Positions 1-9,720 are shown, numbered from the stretch's first letter. The stretch is 64,000 nt of DNA from Candidatus Pantoea deserta (GCF_003813865.1 NZ_RMVG01000008.1:1-64000), one strand, 5' to 3'. Notes: a model not told the origin generated them from the letters alone. A program made the numbers and translations.

Positions 1-71
1 TAAATTACTATCTTCAGAAAAAATCTGATAATCATAAAAACAATTCGTTTCATATTCACACCATCATTCAT
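1..71 (-). CDS. Start of a gene truncated by the left window edge, unknown product
   Basis: An open frame starts with ATG at 71 and runs off the window after 23 codons. The ATG overlaps the TAA stop of the upstream glycosyltransferase as TAATG, an arrangement typical of translational coupling in polysaccharide operons. A second in-frame ATG at 53 could be used instead. The visible residues are basic and then strongly hydrophobic (MKRIVFMIIRFFLKIV), as at the N terminus of a membrane protein or of some glycosyltransferases. The family cannot be named from this much. Its position suggests another O-antigen gene. Confidence 0.4.
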   Translation of the reverse strand, partial: MNDGVNMKRIVFMIIRFFLKIVI

Positions 72-1003
72 TAAACCAATTTTCTAAAGACATTCATGAT
101 AAAAAAGGCACATGTTTCAACGAAGCTTTGTCTGTAAAAACCGCCAAATATAAAACTAGCAATCCTTTTTACCAGACCTTTCTTTAAAGACTTAAACCTA
201 ACATAATTAACCTGATTCTCATTCGGCATACTCTCTTTAATACAATCCAGCGCCGTACAGTTCATTCTGCTCCAGATTTTGAATTCTCCAGAAAAAAGTC
301 GATTAAATCTTCTAAATTTTGACAGCAACCCTATGTTACTCCCGACAAGATTATGTGCATGTTGTCTGTAAAGAATTAGAGGTTCTCGATCATAAATAAC
401 AACGCCATTCATAGCACTGCAGATAATGTAAAGAATCCAATCGTGGGAGACGATTTTTAAGTCGGCAGGAAACGTTTCAAAGAGTTGCTTCAATCCCCGA
501 CTGAACACCATAGTATTCCCACCAGCATAGCTTTGTAAAAGTGCATTATTGAAGCAAAATGCTTTCTTAAAACACGGTGAATAACCGATACAATTGCCAT
601 TTGAGTCGATCAATTTGGTACGCGAGCCATACAATTTGTATTTATTCTGCGGCACTGAGTTTAACTGCATGACAGCAGATTCAAGCTTGCCATCCAGCCA
701 AATATCATCCTGATCACAAAATGCATAATAATCGGAATCTATATCGCTACGTTGCAGCATACTTAAAAAGTTCGCTGCGAACCCTTTCCCTGGTCCTTTA
801 TGTAGTACGACTTTATTAGGATACTTTAGCGCAAAATGCTCAATAATTTCACAGGTACTATCTGTTGAACCATCATCAGAAACAATAAGATTCCAATTAG
901 TGTACGTTTGTGAAGCAATTGACTGGAGTTGCTCTGCTAAATATTTTTCACCGTTATAAGTACCCATCAGGATACTCACTGTACCTTTATTGCTCATCAT
1001 CAT
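71..1003 (-). CDS. Glycosyltransferase family 2, probable rhamnosyltransferase of the O-antigen cluster
   Basis: A 310-residue GT-A type glycosyltransferase. It opens with the family-2 nucleotide-binding strand (VSILMGTYNGEKYLAEQL) and has DDGSTD near residue 43. A DQDD motif near residue 97 is the form seen in RgpF/RfbN-like rhamnosyltransferases. It follows rfbBDAC directly, so dTDP-L-rhamnose is the likely donor; that is inference from context. Three consecutive ATG codons (1003, 1000, 997) are possible starts and none has a good Shine-Dalgarno. The gene is visibly AT-rich compared with the rest of the window, as expected for an exchanged O-antigen cassette. The acceptor and linkage cannot be deduced. 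Confidence 0.8.
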   Translation of the reverse strand: MMMSNKGTVSILMGTYNGEKYLAEQLQSIASQTYTNWNLIVSDDGSTDSTCEIIEHFALKYPNKVVLHKGPGKGFAANFLSMLQRSDIDSDYYAFCDQDDIWLDGKLESAVMQLNSVPQNKYKLYGSRTKLIDSNGNCIGYSPCFKKAFCFNNALLQSYAGGNTMVFSRGLKQLFETFPADLKIVSHDWILYIICSAMNGVVIYDREPLILYRQHAHNLVGSNIGLLSKFRRFNRLFSGEFKIWSRMNCTALDCIKESMPNENQVNYVRFKSLKKGLVKRIASFIFGGFYRQSFVETCAFFIMNVFRKLV

Positions 1004-1051
1004 TAGCTACATAAAAAGGATGCATAAATAACGCATCCTTAGTTTTAGGAA

Positions 1052-1600
1052 TCAATCAAAGGTTACTGCTTGTGAAAATGCTATTCCGTCTTTATCTTTA
1101 GCGGAAAGAGCAGGACTATCACCTTCAGGGATCGGCCAATTGATATTCAAATCTGAATCATTCCATAGCAAAGAATGCTCATATTGTGGATTGTAGTAAT
1201 CGGTGCATTTGTAAACAAATTCGGCACTTTCAGAAGTCACATAAAAACCATGAGCGAATCCTTCTGGCACCCATAGCTGCCGCTTATTTTCTGCCGAAAG
1301 GTATACGCCTACCCAGTTTCCAAATGTAGGCGATGACTTTCTCATATCAACTGCCACATCAAAAACTTCGCCTGCAACTACCCGGACAAGCTTGCCTTGT
1401 GTATTTACGGTCTGGTAGTGCAAACCACGCAAAATTCCTTTTGAAGATTTTGAATGATTATCTTGTACAAAAGTTCGTGGTGAAACTTGTTCTTCAAATT
1501 TCTTTTGCTGCCACGTTTCCATAAAGAAACCACGTTCGTCGCCAAACACTGACGGCTCTATTATCTTTACGTCAGGAATTTCTGTATCAATGATTTTCAT
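1052..1600 (-). CDS. rfbC: dTDP-4-dehydrorhamnose 3,5-epimerase
   Basis: RmlC catalyses the third step of dTDP-L-rhamnose synthesis, the double epimerisation of dTDP-4-keto-6-deoxyglucose. The 182-residue length is normal for this cupin-fold enzyme. It carries the family hallmarks FGDERGFFMETWQ near residue 19, the active-site stretch RGLHYQ near residue 58, and VPEGFAHGFYV near residue 111. Its ATG (1600) overlaps the rfbA stop codon as TAATG, so the two are translationally coupled. It is the last of the four rhamnose genes, in the order B-D-A-C. Confidence 0.95.
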   Translation of the reverse strand: MKIIDTEIPDVKIIEPSVFGDERGFFMETWQQKKFEEQVSPRTFVQDNHSKSSKGILRGLHYQTVNTQGKLVRVVAGEVFDVAVDMRKSSPTFGNWVGVYLSAENKRQLWVPEGFAHGFYVTSESAEFVYKCTDYYNPQYEHSLLWNDSDLNINWPIPEGDSPALSAKDKDGIAFSQAVTFD

Positions 1601-2481
1601 TATAGTTTCCCGTTGTATAATGCCATCAAATATTTGCCATAATCATTTTTAAGTAGCGGTTTCGCGAGCTCTTTGAGCTTTTCAGCATTAATGAATCCCA
1701 TACGATATGCAATCTCTTCCGGGCAAGCGACTTTTAGCCCTTGGCGGGTCTCAATAGTTTGAATGAAGTTATTTGCTTCAATCAGACTTTGATGCGTGCC
1801 AGTATCCAACCACGCGTGACCACGGCCCATAATAGAAACCGATAGTTCGCCTTTTTCCAAATACAGGTTGTTGATATCGGTAATTTCCAGCTCTCCACGT
1901 GGAGAGGGCTTTAGGTTCTTCGCCAATTCAACCACGCTGTTGTCATAGAAGTACAAACCAGTCACGGCATAGTTGCTTTTCGGCTCGGTGGGCTTTTCTA
2001 CCAGTGATATGGCTTTGCCAGATTTATCGAACTCAACAACGCCGTAACGCTCTGGATCATGAACATGATAGGCGAAGACCGTCGCACCCTTCTCTTTATC
2101 AGAGGCATCTTCAAGCTGCTTATGCAAGTCATGACCATAGAAGATGTTATCGCCCAGTATCAATGCGCAATTATCTTCACCAATAAATTCTTCACCCAAA
2201 ATAAATGCCTGTGCCAGACCATCCGGTCTTTCCTGAACGATGTATTTCAGATTAAGACCCCACTGTGAACCATCACCTAGCAGGCTTTCAAAACGAGGGG
2301 TATCTTGCGGAGTACTGATGATCAAAATGTCACGAATGCCCGCAAGCATAAGCGTGCTGAGCGGATAATAGATCATCGGTTTGTCATATATAGGCAGGAG
2401 CTGTTTACTTACCGCCATGGTGACCGGATAGAGGCGCGTACCTGAGCCGCCTGCGAGAATTATTCCTTTTTTACTTTTCAC
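1600..2481 (-). CDS. rfbA: Glucose-1-phosphate thymidylyltransferase
   Basis: RmlA joins glucose-1-phosphate and dTTP to give dTDP-glucose, the first step to dTDP-L-rhamnose. The 293-residue protein begins with the nucleotidyltransferase signature [16 protein letters not shown] and has [17 protein letters not shown] and the GDNIFYG motif near residue 110. The start is a GTG at 2481, preceded by AGGG at a spacing of seven bases. No in-frame ATG lies close enough to preserve the glycine-rich loop. It sits between rfbD and rfbC in a tight operon. Confidence 0.95.
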   Translation of the reverse strand: MKSKKGIILAGGSGTRLYPVTMAVSKQLLPIYDKPMIYYPLSTLMLAGIRDILIISTPQDTPRFESLLGDGSQWGLNLKYIVQERPDGLAQAFILGEEFIGEDNCALILGDNIFYGHDLHKQLEDASDKEKGATVFAYHVHDPERYGVVEFDKSGKAISLVEKPTEPKSNYAVTGLYFYDNSVVELAKNLKPSPRGELEITDINNLYLEKGELSVSIMGRGHAWLDTGTHQSLIEANNFIQTIETRQGLKVACPEEIAYRMGFINAEKLKELAKPLLKNDYGKYLMALYNGKL

Positions 2482-2518
2482 AACGTTACCCTTAGAATTT
2501 TACAGGACCTGAAATGAC

Positions 2519-3406
2519 TCAGTCATATAGTTCATTCAACATGCGAATAACACCTTGTTGCCATTCCGGCAGTGTTAAACCAAATGCGGTCGTCAGTTTT
2601 TCAGTATTGAGTCTGGAGTTAGAGGGACGCTTAGCGGGTGTTGGAAACGCTGCGGTATCTACAGTATTAATTGCAGTGATCTTAAGCGGCAGCCCCCTAT
2701 CCCGGACATATCCAATAACCAATTCTGCATACTCGTACCAAGTTGTAACACCTGAGGCAATCAAGTTGTAAATGCCTGCTTTTTCAGGCTGAGCCAAGGT
2801 TGCTTTGATTGCATGCACAGTACAGTCAGCAATCAACTCGGCACCAGTGGGTGCGCCATACTGATCGTTAATTACAGATAGCGTTTCTCGTTCCTGTGCC
2901 AGGCGGATCATGGTCTTGGCAAAATTGTTACCTTTTGCCGCGTATACCCAACTGGTGCGGAAGATGAGATAGTTAGGCACATGCGCAATTATTGCCTCTT
3001 CGCCCTGGCGCTTAGTTTTGCCATAAACATTCAGGGGAGAAGTGACATCGTCTTCCCTCCAAGGGCGCTCACCGCTGCCATCGAAAACATAGTCGGTAGA
3101 ATAATGAACCAGCAAAGCGTTCACATCCTTCGCTGCACATGCCAGCGCCTCCACACTGACGGCATTAATTAACTCAGCATTATGGAAATCAGTTTCTGCC
3201 TTATCTACGGCGGTATAGGCTGCGGCATTCACAATTACGTCAGGTTTTATATCCCGCACGGTTTTTGCAATGCCTTCTGGATTTGTCAAATCACCACAGT
3301 GATCACTAGAATGACGGTCCAGCGCCACAACTTTACCCAACGGAGCCAGCGCACGCTGCAATTCCCACCCTACCTGACCATTTTTACCGAACAGAATAAT
3401 ATTCAT
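2519..3406 (-). CDS. rfbD: dTDP-4-dehydrorhamnose reductase
   Basis: RmlD reduces dTDP-4-keto-L-rhamnose to dTDP-L-rhamnose with NAD(P)H. The 295-residue short-chain dehydrogenase has an N-terminal Rossmann motif (FGKNGQVGWELQ), the catalytic YGKTK (Y and K of the SDR triad) near residue 129, and STDYVFDG near residue 105. The ATG at 3406 overlaps the TGA of rfbB as ATGA. Length and motifs are those of the enterobacterial enzyme. Confidence 0.95.
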   Translation of the reverse strand: MNIILFGKNGQVGWELQRALAPLGKVVALDRHSSDHCGDLTNPEGIAKTVRDIKPDVIVNAAAYTAVDKAETDFHNAELINAVSVEALACAAKDVNALLVHYSTDYVFDGSGERPWREDDVTSPLNVYGKTKRQGEEAIIAHVPNYLIFRTSWVYAAKGNNFAKTMIRLAQERETLSVINDQYGAPTGAELIADCTVHAIKATLAQPEKAGIYNLIASGVTTWYEYAELVIGYVRDRGLPLKITAINTVDTAAFPTPAKRPSNSRLNTEKLTTAFGLTLPEWQQGVIRMLNELYD

Positions 3407-4485
3407 CAGCTGCGTTTCTCATAGTTCTGTTCGATCCAGTTCTGATAGGCCCCACTCTTTACGTGCTCAACCCACTCTGAATTGTTGAGGTACCATTCGA
3501 CCGTTTTTTTCAGGCCCGTTTCAAAAGTCTCTTCCGGTTTCCAGCCCAGATCTTTTTCAATTTTAGCGGCATCGATCGCGTAGCGACGATCGTGCCCCGG
3601 CCGATCCTGAACGTAAGTAATCTGGTCGCGGTAAGGCATTGCTTTTGGACGCAGTTCATCAAGCAGGTCGCAGACTTTCATCACAACATCGATATTTTTC
3701 TTTTCGTTGTGTCCACCAATATTATACGTGGTGCCAGTCTTTGCGTTTTTAACAACGGTATAGAGCGCACGCGCGTGATCTTCGACATAGAGCCAGTCAC
3801 GAATCTGGTCGCCTTTACCATAGATAGGTAAAGGTTTGCCTTCCAGCGCATTGCTGATAATCAGCGGGATGAGTTTTTCCGGAAAGTGATAAGGACCATA
3901 GTTGTTTGAGCAGTTGGTCACAATAACCGGCAATTTATAGGTGCGTCCCCATGCGCGAACCAGATGATCGCTGGCCGCTTTAGTCGAGGAGTAAGGACTG
4001 CTGGGCGCATAAGGGGTTTCTTCCGTAAACAGCGGCAAATCGCCGTCCATTTCATCTGGATGCGGTAGATCGCCATACACTTCGTCAGTAGAAATATGGT
4101 GGAAACGAAATGCCGCTTTTCGTACTTCAGGCAATGCGCTCCAGTATTGACGGGCCGCTTCTAACAGTGTGTAGGTACCTACCACGTTCGTCTGAACAAA
4201 TTCGGCCGGGCCGGTGATCGAACGGTCAACATGGCTTTCAGCGGCCAGATGCATGATGGCATCAGGCTGAAATTCATTTAATGCTTCGGTGATAGCCTGG
4301 CCGTTGCAGATATCGATCTGCTTAAAGGTGTAGCGTGGATTGCCGCTCACCTCTTTCAACGATTCAAGATTGCCTGCATAGGTTAGTTTATCAACGTTTA
4401 TGACTTCATCATTCGTATTGTTAATAACATGACGAACAACTGCCGAACCGATAAAACCTGCACCACCAGTGATAAGTATCTTCAT
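3406..4485 (-). CDS. rfbB: dTDP-glucose 4,6-dehydratase
   Basis: RmlB converts dTDP-glucose to dTDP-4-keto-6-deoxyglucose using bound NAD+. The 359-residue extended SDR starts with the Rossmann loop [14 protein letters not shown]. It shows [11 protein letters not shown] near residue 80, STDEVYGDL near residue 132 with the catalytic Asp-Glu, and the catalytic YSSTK near residue 167. It is the first gene of the rfb operon. Its leader contains an ops element about 75 bases upstream of the ATG, so RfaH-assisted elongation is expected. Confidence 0.96.
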   Translation of the reverse strand: MKILITGGAGFIGSAVVRHVINNTNDEVINVDKLTYAGNLESLKEVSGNPRYTFKQIDICNGQAITEALNEFQPDAIMHLAAESHVDRSITGPAEFVQTNVVGTYTLLEAARQYWSALPEVRKAAFRFHHISTDEVYGDLPHPDEMDGDLPLFTEETPYAPSSPYSSTKAASDHLVRAWGRTYKLPVIVTNCSNNYGPYHFPEKLIPLIISNALEGKPLPIYGKGDQIRDWLYVEDHARALYTVVKNAKTGTTYNIGGHNEKKNIDVVMKVCDLLDELRPKAMPYRDQITYVQDRPGHDRRYAIDAAKIEKDLGWKPEETFETGLKKTVEWYLNNSEWVEHVKSGAYQNWIEQNYEKRS

Positions 4486-4558
4486 AACGTGTTTATTCCT
4501 GAAAAGCTATCTGAGGCATGAGCGCCCGAATAAAATGCATACAATTATATGCGCTTAG

Positions 4559-4597
4559 GGCACGCTACCGCCCTTGGGTTACAGCTCCCACAATGCT
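4559..4597 (-). promoter_or_regulatory. JUMPStart/ops element upstream of rfbB
   Basis: On the minus strand the 14-base ops core GGCGGTAGCGTGCC occupies 4559-4572. It is preceded by a JUMPStart-like GAGCTGTAACCCAAGG segment. In enterobacteria ops pauses RNA polymerase and recruits the NusG paralogue RfaH, which suppresses termination across long polysaccharide operons. The same 14-base core recurs upstream of amsG. Confidence 0.85.
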
Positions 4598-4879
4598 AAT
4601 TATCTTTAGACGAATGAGTATGCTGGTAATGTGAACTTCAACATAATCAGCATTTCATTGATTGATATCACTTTATTAATGAAATTGTTTGACTGGGTTT
4701 ATCATTCAACAATCTTAAATTCTATCACTCGGGTATAGCTATTACGAATAAAAAGCGATTATGACACAGGTGTTAGTTCAACTCTTGAGCGCTTCACTGG
4801 CGCAGGAGATGGTTGCTGATGCGTCAGGGCGATGCAATCAGAATAGTGGGAAAGAACTGATAAGATAATTCAAATCAAA

Positions 4880-4910
4880 TATAAGAAAGGCGAACCGGAG
4901 TTCGCCCTTC
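4880..4910 (-). terminator. Intrinsic terminator of galE
   Basis: Read on the minus strand, the sequence forms a GGCGAAC/GTTCGCC stem with a four-base loop followed by TTTCTTAT. It lies just after the galE stop codon and separates the galF-galE unit from the downstream rfb operon. Confidence 0.75.
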
Positions 4911-4917
4911 TTTTCAA

Positions 4918-5931
4918 CTAACGAAACCCGTTCGGGTTCTTGCTCTGCCAGTTCCACGTATCGCGCATCATCTCTTCGATCCCGCGCGTCACGCGCCAGT
5001 CCAGCTCTCTGTCAGCCAGGCTGGCATCCGCCCAGAAGGCGGCCAGATCGCCGTCGCGACGCGGTTTGATCTCATAAGGAATCTGCTTACCCGAAGCCGC
5101 TTCAAACGCCTTGATCATCTCCAGCACTGAGTAACCTTTACCCGCGCCCAGATTGTAGGCTTTGTAACCTTCAACTTTCGGTAAATGATCCAGCGCTTTC
5201 AGATGACCTTCCGCCAAATCGACGACGTGAATGTAGTCGCGCTGACAGGTGCCGTCCGGCGTCGGGTAGTCACCGCCGAATACGCCCAGCTGCGGCAGAC
5301 GGCCAATCGCCACCTGAGCGATATAGGGCAGCAGATTGTTGGGAATGCCGGTAGGATCTTCGCCGATTTCGCCCGACTCGTGCGCGCCGACCGGATTGAA
5401 ATAGCGCAGCGCAATAGCTTTAAATTGCGGTTCAGCAAAGGCGAAGTCGCGCATCACTAACTCAATCATCAGCTTGGAAGTGCCGTAAGGGCTGGTGGTG
5501 CCGCCAATCGGCGTGGTTTCCACATAGGGAACCGGCGCGTCAGCGCCGTAAACCGTGGCGGATGAGCTGAAGATAAAGTTGAATACGCCTGCGGCGCGCA
5601 TCTCTTCCAGCAATACCACGGTGCCCGCTACGTTGTTCTCGTAATACTCCAGCGGCATACGGGTGGATTCCCCTACCGCTTTCAGCGCGGCAAAGTGGAT
5701 CACCGCCGAGATGTCGTTGCTGGCGAACAGGTCGCGCAGACAGGCGCGATCGCGAATATCGCCTTCGACAAAGGTCGCTTTTTTACCCGCCAGCTTCTCA
5801 ACGCGGTTAATCGCCTCGCGCGAGGCGTTGCACAGGTTATCCAGTACCACAACGTCGTCGCCGCGCTGCAATAACGCCAGCACCGTGTGCGAGCCGATAT
5901 ACCCCGCCCCGCCCGTTACCAAAATTGCCAT
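4918..5931 (-). CDS. galE: UDP-glucose 4-epimerase
   Basis: GalE interconverts UDP-glucose and UDP-galactose and so supplies the galactose donor for amylovoran-type polymers. The ATG at 5931 gives 337 residues starting MAILVTGGAGYIGSHT, matching the family length. A longer upstream reading only adds unrelated residues. The NAD-binding GxxGxxG, the catalytic Ser in SSSATVYG near residue 124 and YGTSK with the catalytic Tyr near residue 149 are all present. It sits directly downstream of galF and ends at a good terminator. As in other Erwiniaceae, galF and galE close the exopolysaccharide cluster. Confidence 0.95.
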   Translation of the reverse strand: MAILVTGGAGYIGSHTVLALLQRGDDVVVLDNLCNASREAINRVEKLAGKKATFVEGDIRDRACLRDLFASNDISAVIHFAALKAVGESTRMPLEYYENNVAGTVVLLEEMRAAGVFNFIFSSSATVYGADAPVPYVETTPIGGTTSPYGTSKLMIELVMRDFAFAEPQFKAIALRYFNPVGAHESGEIGEDPTGIPNNLLPYIAQVAIGRLPQLGVFGGDYPTPDGTCQRDYIHVVDLAEGHLKALDHLPKVEGYKAYNLGAGKGYSVLEMIKAFEAASGKQIPYEIKPRRDGDLAAFWADASLADRELDWRVTRGIEEMMRDTWNWQSKNPNGFR

Positions 5932-5983
5932 GTCAGCTCCTGTCAAAGCTGCCGCGTCGGTGCGCGGCAAAACCTAAGAAAAC

Positions 5984-6880
5984 TTATTTTGCCAGAATTT
6001 TTTCGATGGCGGCGCGGAATTCTTGTCCCATGCCGTTGCTGCGCAGACCGTACGAGACAAACGCCTGCATGTAGCCGAGCTTGCGACCACAGTCAAAGCT
6101 GCGCCCCGTCAGCAGCGCGGCATCGACCGGCTTCTTCTTGCCCAGGCTGGCGATGGCGTCGGTCAGCTGAATACGGCCCCACGCGCCCGGCTCAGTGCGC
6201 TCCAGTTCGCCCCAGATGTCAGCTGACAGCACATAGCGGCCAACCGCGGCCAGGTCGGAGTTCAGCGGCGCTGGCTCTTCCGGCTTCTCAACAAAGTCAG
6301 TGATGGCGCTAACGTCGCCTGGGTTATCCAGCGGCTGTTCAGTGGTGATCACCGAGTACTCTGAGAGGTCGGCAGTCGGCATATGCTGCGCCAGCACCTG
6401 GCTATGGCCCGTCTCTTCAAAGCGCGCCACCATGGCCGCCAGGTTGTAGCGCAAATGGTCAGCGGTAGAGTCATCCAGCAGCACGTCCGGCAGCACCACT
6501 ACGAAAGGATTGTCGCCGATCATCGGGCGAGCGCACAGAATAGAGTGGCCCAGGCCCAGCGGCTGCGCCTGGCGCACGTTCATAATCGTCACGCCCGGCG
6601 GGCAAATGGACTGCACTTCGCTCAGCAGCTGACGCTTAACGCGCGCTTCGAGCAGGGCTTCCAGCTCGTAGGTGGTATCGAAGTGGTTTTCCACCGCATT
6701 TTTGGAAGCATGGGTGACCAGCACAATCTCTTTGATGCCCGCGGCAACGCATTCATCAATGATGTATTGAATCATCGGCTTATCAACGACAGGCAGCATC
6801 TCTTTAGGAATTGCTTTTGTCGCCGGAAGCATATGCATACCGAGACCCGCAACCGGGATTACTGCTTTAAGCTTGGTCAT
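5984..6880 (-). CDS. galF: GalF-type UTP-glucose-1-phosphate uridylyltransferase
   Basis: A 298-residue GalU/GalF-family protein. The loop reads [19 protein letters not shown]. The GMHM form is characteristic of GalF, whereas GalU has GTRM. GalF is regarded as a paralogue modulating UDP-glucose supply for surface polysaccharides. The rest of the fold is intact, with EKPEEP near residue 199 and [11 protein letters not shown] near residue 263. It has its own candidate promoter (6943-6971) behind the terminator of the ams operon, so it is probably transcribed separately, with galE behind it. Confidence 0.9.
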   Translation of the reverse strand: MTKLKAVIPVAGLGMHMLPATKAIPKEMLPVVDKPMIQYIIDECVAAGIKEIVLVTHASKNAVENHFDTTYELEALLEARVKRQLLSEVQSICPPGVTIMNVRQAQPLGLGHSILCARPMIGDNPFVVVLPDVLLDDSTADHLRYNLAAMVARFEETGHSQVLAQHMPTADLSEYSVITTEQPLDNPGDVSAITDFVEKPEEPAPLNSDLAAVGRYVLSADIWGELERTEPGAWGRIQLTDAIASLGKKKPVDAALLTGRSFDCGRKLGYMQAFVSYGLRSNGMGQEFRAAIEKILAK

Positions 6881-6942
6881 ATTTTTTCCATTTCATGAAG
6901 TGAATACGTGCGGTCGATTATGCAGGATCGGCCAGAACTGCA

Positions 6943-6971
6943 AGTATAATCTTTATCCGAAAATCCGACAC
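6943..6971 (-). promoter_or_regulatory. Candidate sigma-70 promoter of galF
   Basis: On the minus strand the hexamers GTGTCG and TATACT are separated by 17 bases, about 65 bases upstream of the galF ATG. The -10 matches consensus at five of six positions and the -35 at only three. It is proposed because a strong terminator at 7107-7140 isolates galF from the genes upstream. Confidence 0.4.
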
Positions 6972-7106
6972 TAAATGCCTGTCATCCCTTAGAAATTCAT
7001 CTTTTTCCCACTGTTCAGACGCGCCATAAAGTGAGTAAAGACAAACGCTAACCTGTGCGAAAAAAACCTCGCTATCCGCATTCGGCGCTGCAGGATAAGG
7101 CCAGGC

Positions 7107-7140
7107 TAAAAAAGAACCGGGCGGCACAGTGGCCGCCCGG
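7107..7140 (-). terminator. Intrinsic terminator at the end of the ams operon
   Basis: The minus strand shows a perfect nine-base GC stem (CCGGGCGGC/GCCGCCCGG) with a short loop and then TTCTTTTTT. It lies 16 bases beyond the wzx stop codon and is the strongest terminator in the polysaccharide region. Confidence 0.9.
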
Positions 7141-7155
7141 AATAACATCGACAGA

Positions 7156-8496
7156 TTACAGCCAGCGTTCAAACCATTCCGGCATGATAAACAGGTTAAA
7201 GTGGCTCACCAGCACAATCACCGCGACAAAGATTGCCGAGACCGACACCCACTGACGCGCATAGGGCATAAAGCGGATGCCGATTACCGGTTTGATAAAG
7301 AACGGATGCGCAAAGGCGGAGATCAGCACCTGTGAGATGGACAGCGTCAGCGCGACATAGAGCACATTCGGCCAGATAAAGGTGGTCGCCAGTACGGCAA
7401 GCACCACCAGGCTGGCGACGATATTCCAGTAGAACTCCACGTTGGTCCGCCCGTTCGCCTGGGAAATCGCGCCGGTCAGTCCGCCCATCGGGCGCAGCAT
7501 ACCGAACAGCAGCATCAGCGGGATCAGATGATAAACCTGCTCGTGCGACGCGCCGTAGAGCACCCGTACAATCACCGGCGAGAGGATGCCGATCGCGAGG
7601 TACATGGCGCTGCTGAACAGCATGATGACGAAGGTTCCCTTCAGGAACAGCTTTTTCAGCTGCTCCGGGTCCTGCTGTTTCTCGGCGAAGCGCGGCAGCG
7701 CCAGGCGGTTAATCACCGGCGATACCAGCTTCAGCGGTTGCAGGATGAGCTCTTTCGCCAGCGAGTAAATGCCGAGCATCTCCGCGCCCATCACCTTGCC
7801 GACAATCAACGCATCCGCCTGAGTGCGCAGCTGGTTAATGGTCTGCGAGCCAAGCTGATAGATGCCGTAGCGTACCGCGCTGATAAAGGTCGCTTTATCG
7901 AACTCCCAGGTGGGTCGCCAAGACTTCTCGCCGAAAGCGATCATACACAGGATGCGGGTAAAGGCGTTGATAAACAGGCCGAGGATAGCCGCCGCTACCG
8001 TCAGCGAAGTGAAATAGAGCATCGCCACGGTGCAGAGAAAAGCAAACAGCTTGGTGGCCATCTCGATTTTCGCGAGCAGCACCATGCGTTTGGTTTTAAT
8101 GTAGTGCGCCTGATACTGCGACAGGTGGCCCAGCACGAGGAAGTTCAGGCTGGTGAGCATAATCAGCCCCACCAGCTCCGGCAGATGATAAAACCAGGCG
8201 ATCGGATACGCGATGCCCAGCAGAATCAGGCCGGTCGCCAGACTCAGCGAGACGTTGACCCAGTAGATAGTGCTCTGCTCACGGCGCGTAATCTCCTGGC
8301 GATGCACGATATAGCTGCTCATCCCCATATCCTGAAGCACGGTTGCCACCGCCAGGATAGCATTAATGATCGCCAGCAGGCCCAGCTCGTGCGCCTCCAG
8401 CTTGCGCGCCAGTACGCTGAGTTGCAAAACCTGAAGAAGCGCGGCGAAACAGGTGCTGCCAAACAGCCATACCGCCTGTTTTTTTAAACCACTCAC
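7156..8496 (-). CDS. amsL: Wzx-type polysaccharide flippase
   Basis: A 446-residue integral membrane protein of the MOP superfamily, polysaccharide/lipopolysaccharide exporter branch, with about a dozen hydrophobic segments. In Wzy-dependent systems Wzx flips the undecaprenyl-linked repeat unit across the inner membrane. The start is GTG at 8496, overlapping the amsK stop as GTGA. Last position in the operon just before galF matches amsL/wzx of the Erwinia amylovora and Pantoea stewartii clusters. Confidence 0.88.
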   Translation of the reverse strand: MSGLKKQAVWLFGSTCFAALLQVLQLSVLARKLEAHELGLLAIINAILAVATVLQDMGMSSYIVHRQEITRREQSTIYWVNVSLSLATGLILLGIAYPIAWFYHLPELVGLIMLTSLNFLVLGHLSQYQAHYIKTKRMVLLAKIEMATKLFAFLCTVAMLYFTSLTVAAAILGLFINAFTRILCMIAFGEKSWRPTWEFDKATFISAVRYGIYQLGSQTINQLRTQADALIVGKVMGAEMLGIYSLAKELILQPLKLVSPVINRLALPRFAEKQQDPEQLKKLFLKGTFVIMLFSSAMYLAIGILSPVIVRVLYGASHEQVYHLIPLMLLFGMLRPMGGLTGAISQANGRTNVEFYWNIVASLVVLAVLATTFIWPNVLYVALTLSISQVLISAFAHPFFIKPVIGIRFMPYARQWVSVSAIFVAVIVLVSHFNLFIMPEWFERWL

Positions 8497-9716
8497 GCCA
8501 GTCGCTCCAGAAGCTGCGCCAGCTCACCGTAGGCAATATGCTGGTTGAATTCCGTTTCGACTTTACGACGCGCCGCTGCCACCACCGGCGCGACGTCCAC
8601 ATCGCCCTGCGACAGCTTCAGCAGCGTATCGGCCAGCGCCTCGGCGTCATCTTCCGGCACCAGCCAGCCTGAAACATTGTTTTCAATCAGCTCTGGAATG
8701 CCGCTGTGAAAGGTCGAGACAACCGGCAAGCCTACCGCCATCGCCTCCATCAGCGCCACCGGAATGCCTTCCATATCGCCATCCGCGGCGGTTTTCGACG
8801 GCAGCAGGAAAATATCCGCTTCGTTCAGCGCGGCGCGGATCTCTTCCTGCGGCTTAAAGCCCGGCATGGTGACGCAATCCTCCAGCCCGGCGCGAGCGAT
8901 ATGCTCCCGCATCATCTCATCCTGATCGCCGTTGCCGATGATAGTGAACTCAAACTGGCCGCCCCGCTGCTTCAGGATTTCACTGGCCTTCACCGCCACA
9001 TCCAGCCCTTTCTTTTCGGTAAGGCGCGCCACGGAAACAATGCGCAGCGGCGAGTGAAACGCCTGGCGCGGCTGGAAGTTGAACTTCTCCGGCTCAATGC
9101 CCATGCGCGTGACGTGAATCTTCTCTGGCGGGCAGCCCATCTCAATCAGCTTGCGCTCCCAGAGATGGCTAATCGGCAGCAGCAGCTCGCTCTGCTCGAA
9201 CAGGTTAACGTAGTCCTGCTTGTGCTCTTCCAGAATATGACGACGCGAAATATCGGCGCCGTGAAACACCGTCGCCTGCTTGCCAATCAGCACGCCCAGC
9301 TCACGCAGCTTGTTGGCCAGCGCGCCCGCGTAGCCAAAGTGCACCAGAAACACGTCAGCGGTATAGGGCTGGCTGGTATTGGCCACGATAGAGGGCAGCA
9401 GCAGCTTGCTGGACTGGGCGCCGTAGCGGCGCACGTTCAGCGAGCGGATCAGCGCCGGTTTCGCCACCTTCGGCAGCACCAGCTTCAGACGCTGGTTCAG
9501 CTTGTCGATGTTCGACACTTTCTCTTCAGGCAGCAGATAGTGCGTCCGCGCCGCCAGCTGATACTCATCAAAGGCGGCGTGGCGATTTACCATATCGCCG
9601 GGGAACACAGAGATAATCTCTACGTCATAACCGGCGTCGATAAAATGGGTCACCTGATTCAGCACGAAGGTCTCAGAGGCGACCGGGAAACGCATGGTGA
9701 AAAAAGTCAGTTTCAT
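8493..9716 (-). CDS. amsK: Glycosyltransferase family 4, AmsK-like
   Basis: A cytoplasmic GT-B glycosyltransferase of 407 residues starting MKLTFFTMRFPVASETFVLNQ. The start at 9716 lies four bases after the amsJ stop. Longer upstream readings run back through amsJ and are not credible. The C-terminal donor domain has the GT4 signature MEGIPVALMEAMAVGLPVVS with the conserved Glu, preceded by VARLTEKKGLD. It presumably adds one sugar of the repeat unit. The exact linkage is not deducible. Confidence 0.85.
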   Translation of the reverse strand: MKLTFFTMRFPVASETFVLNQVTHFIDAGYDVEIISVFPGDMVNRHAAFDEYQLAARTHYLLPEEKVSNIDKLNQRLKLVLPKVAKPALIRSLNVRRYGAQSSKLLLPSIVANTSQPYTADVFLVHFGYAGALANKLRELGVLIGKQATVFHGADISRRHILEEHKQDYVNLFEQSELLLPISHLWERKLIEMGCPPEKIHVTRMGIEPEKFNFQPRQAFHSPLRIVSVARLTEKKGLDVAVKASEILKQRGGQFEFTIIGNGDQDEMMREHIARAGLEDCVTMPGFKPQEEIRAALNEADIFLLPSKTAADGDMEGIPVALMEAMAVGLPVVSTFHSGIPELIENNVSGWLVPEDDAEALADTLLKLSQGDVDVAPVVAAARRKVETEFNQHIAYGELAQLLERLA

Positions 9717-9720
9717 AGCA

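Larger units (their letters stand above)
4486..4917 (-). other. rfb promoter/leader region between rfbB and galE
   Basis: This 432-base AT-rich gap contains the galE terminator (4880-4910), the JUMPStart/ops element (4559-4597) and the untranslated leader of rfbB. No confident sigma-70 promoter could be picked out. The candidates near 4640-4730 on the minus strand are all weak. A 35-codon open frame on the plus strand (from 4761) lacks a ribosome-binding site and is not called. Confidence 0.6.

Noticed and set aside
4761-4868. 35-codon plus-strand open frame (MTQVLVQLL...) in the rfb leader region
   Set aside because: No ribosome-binding site, no recognisable family and an AT-rich leader context. 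Likely chance.
6918-7172. 84-codon minus-strand frame upstream of galF
   Set aside because: It spans the ams terminator and the candidate galF promoter and has no homology or ribosome-binding site.
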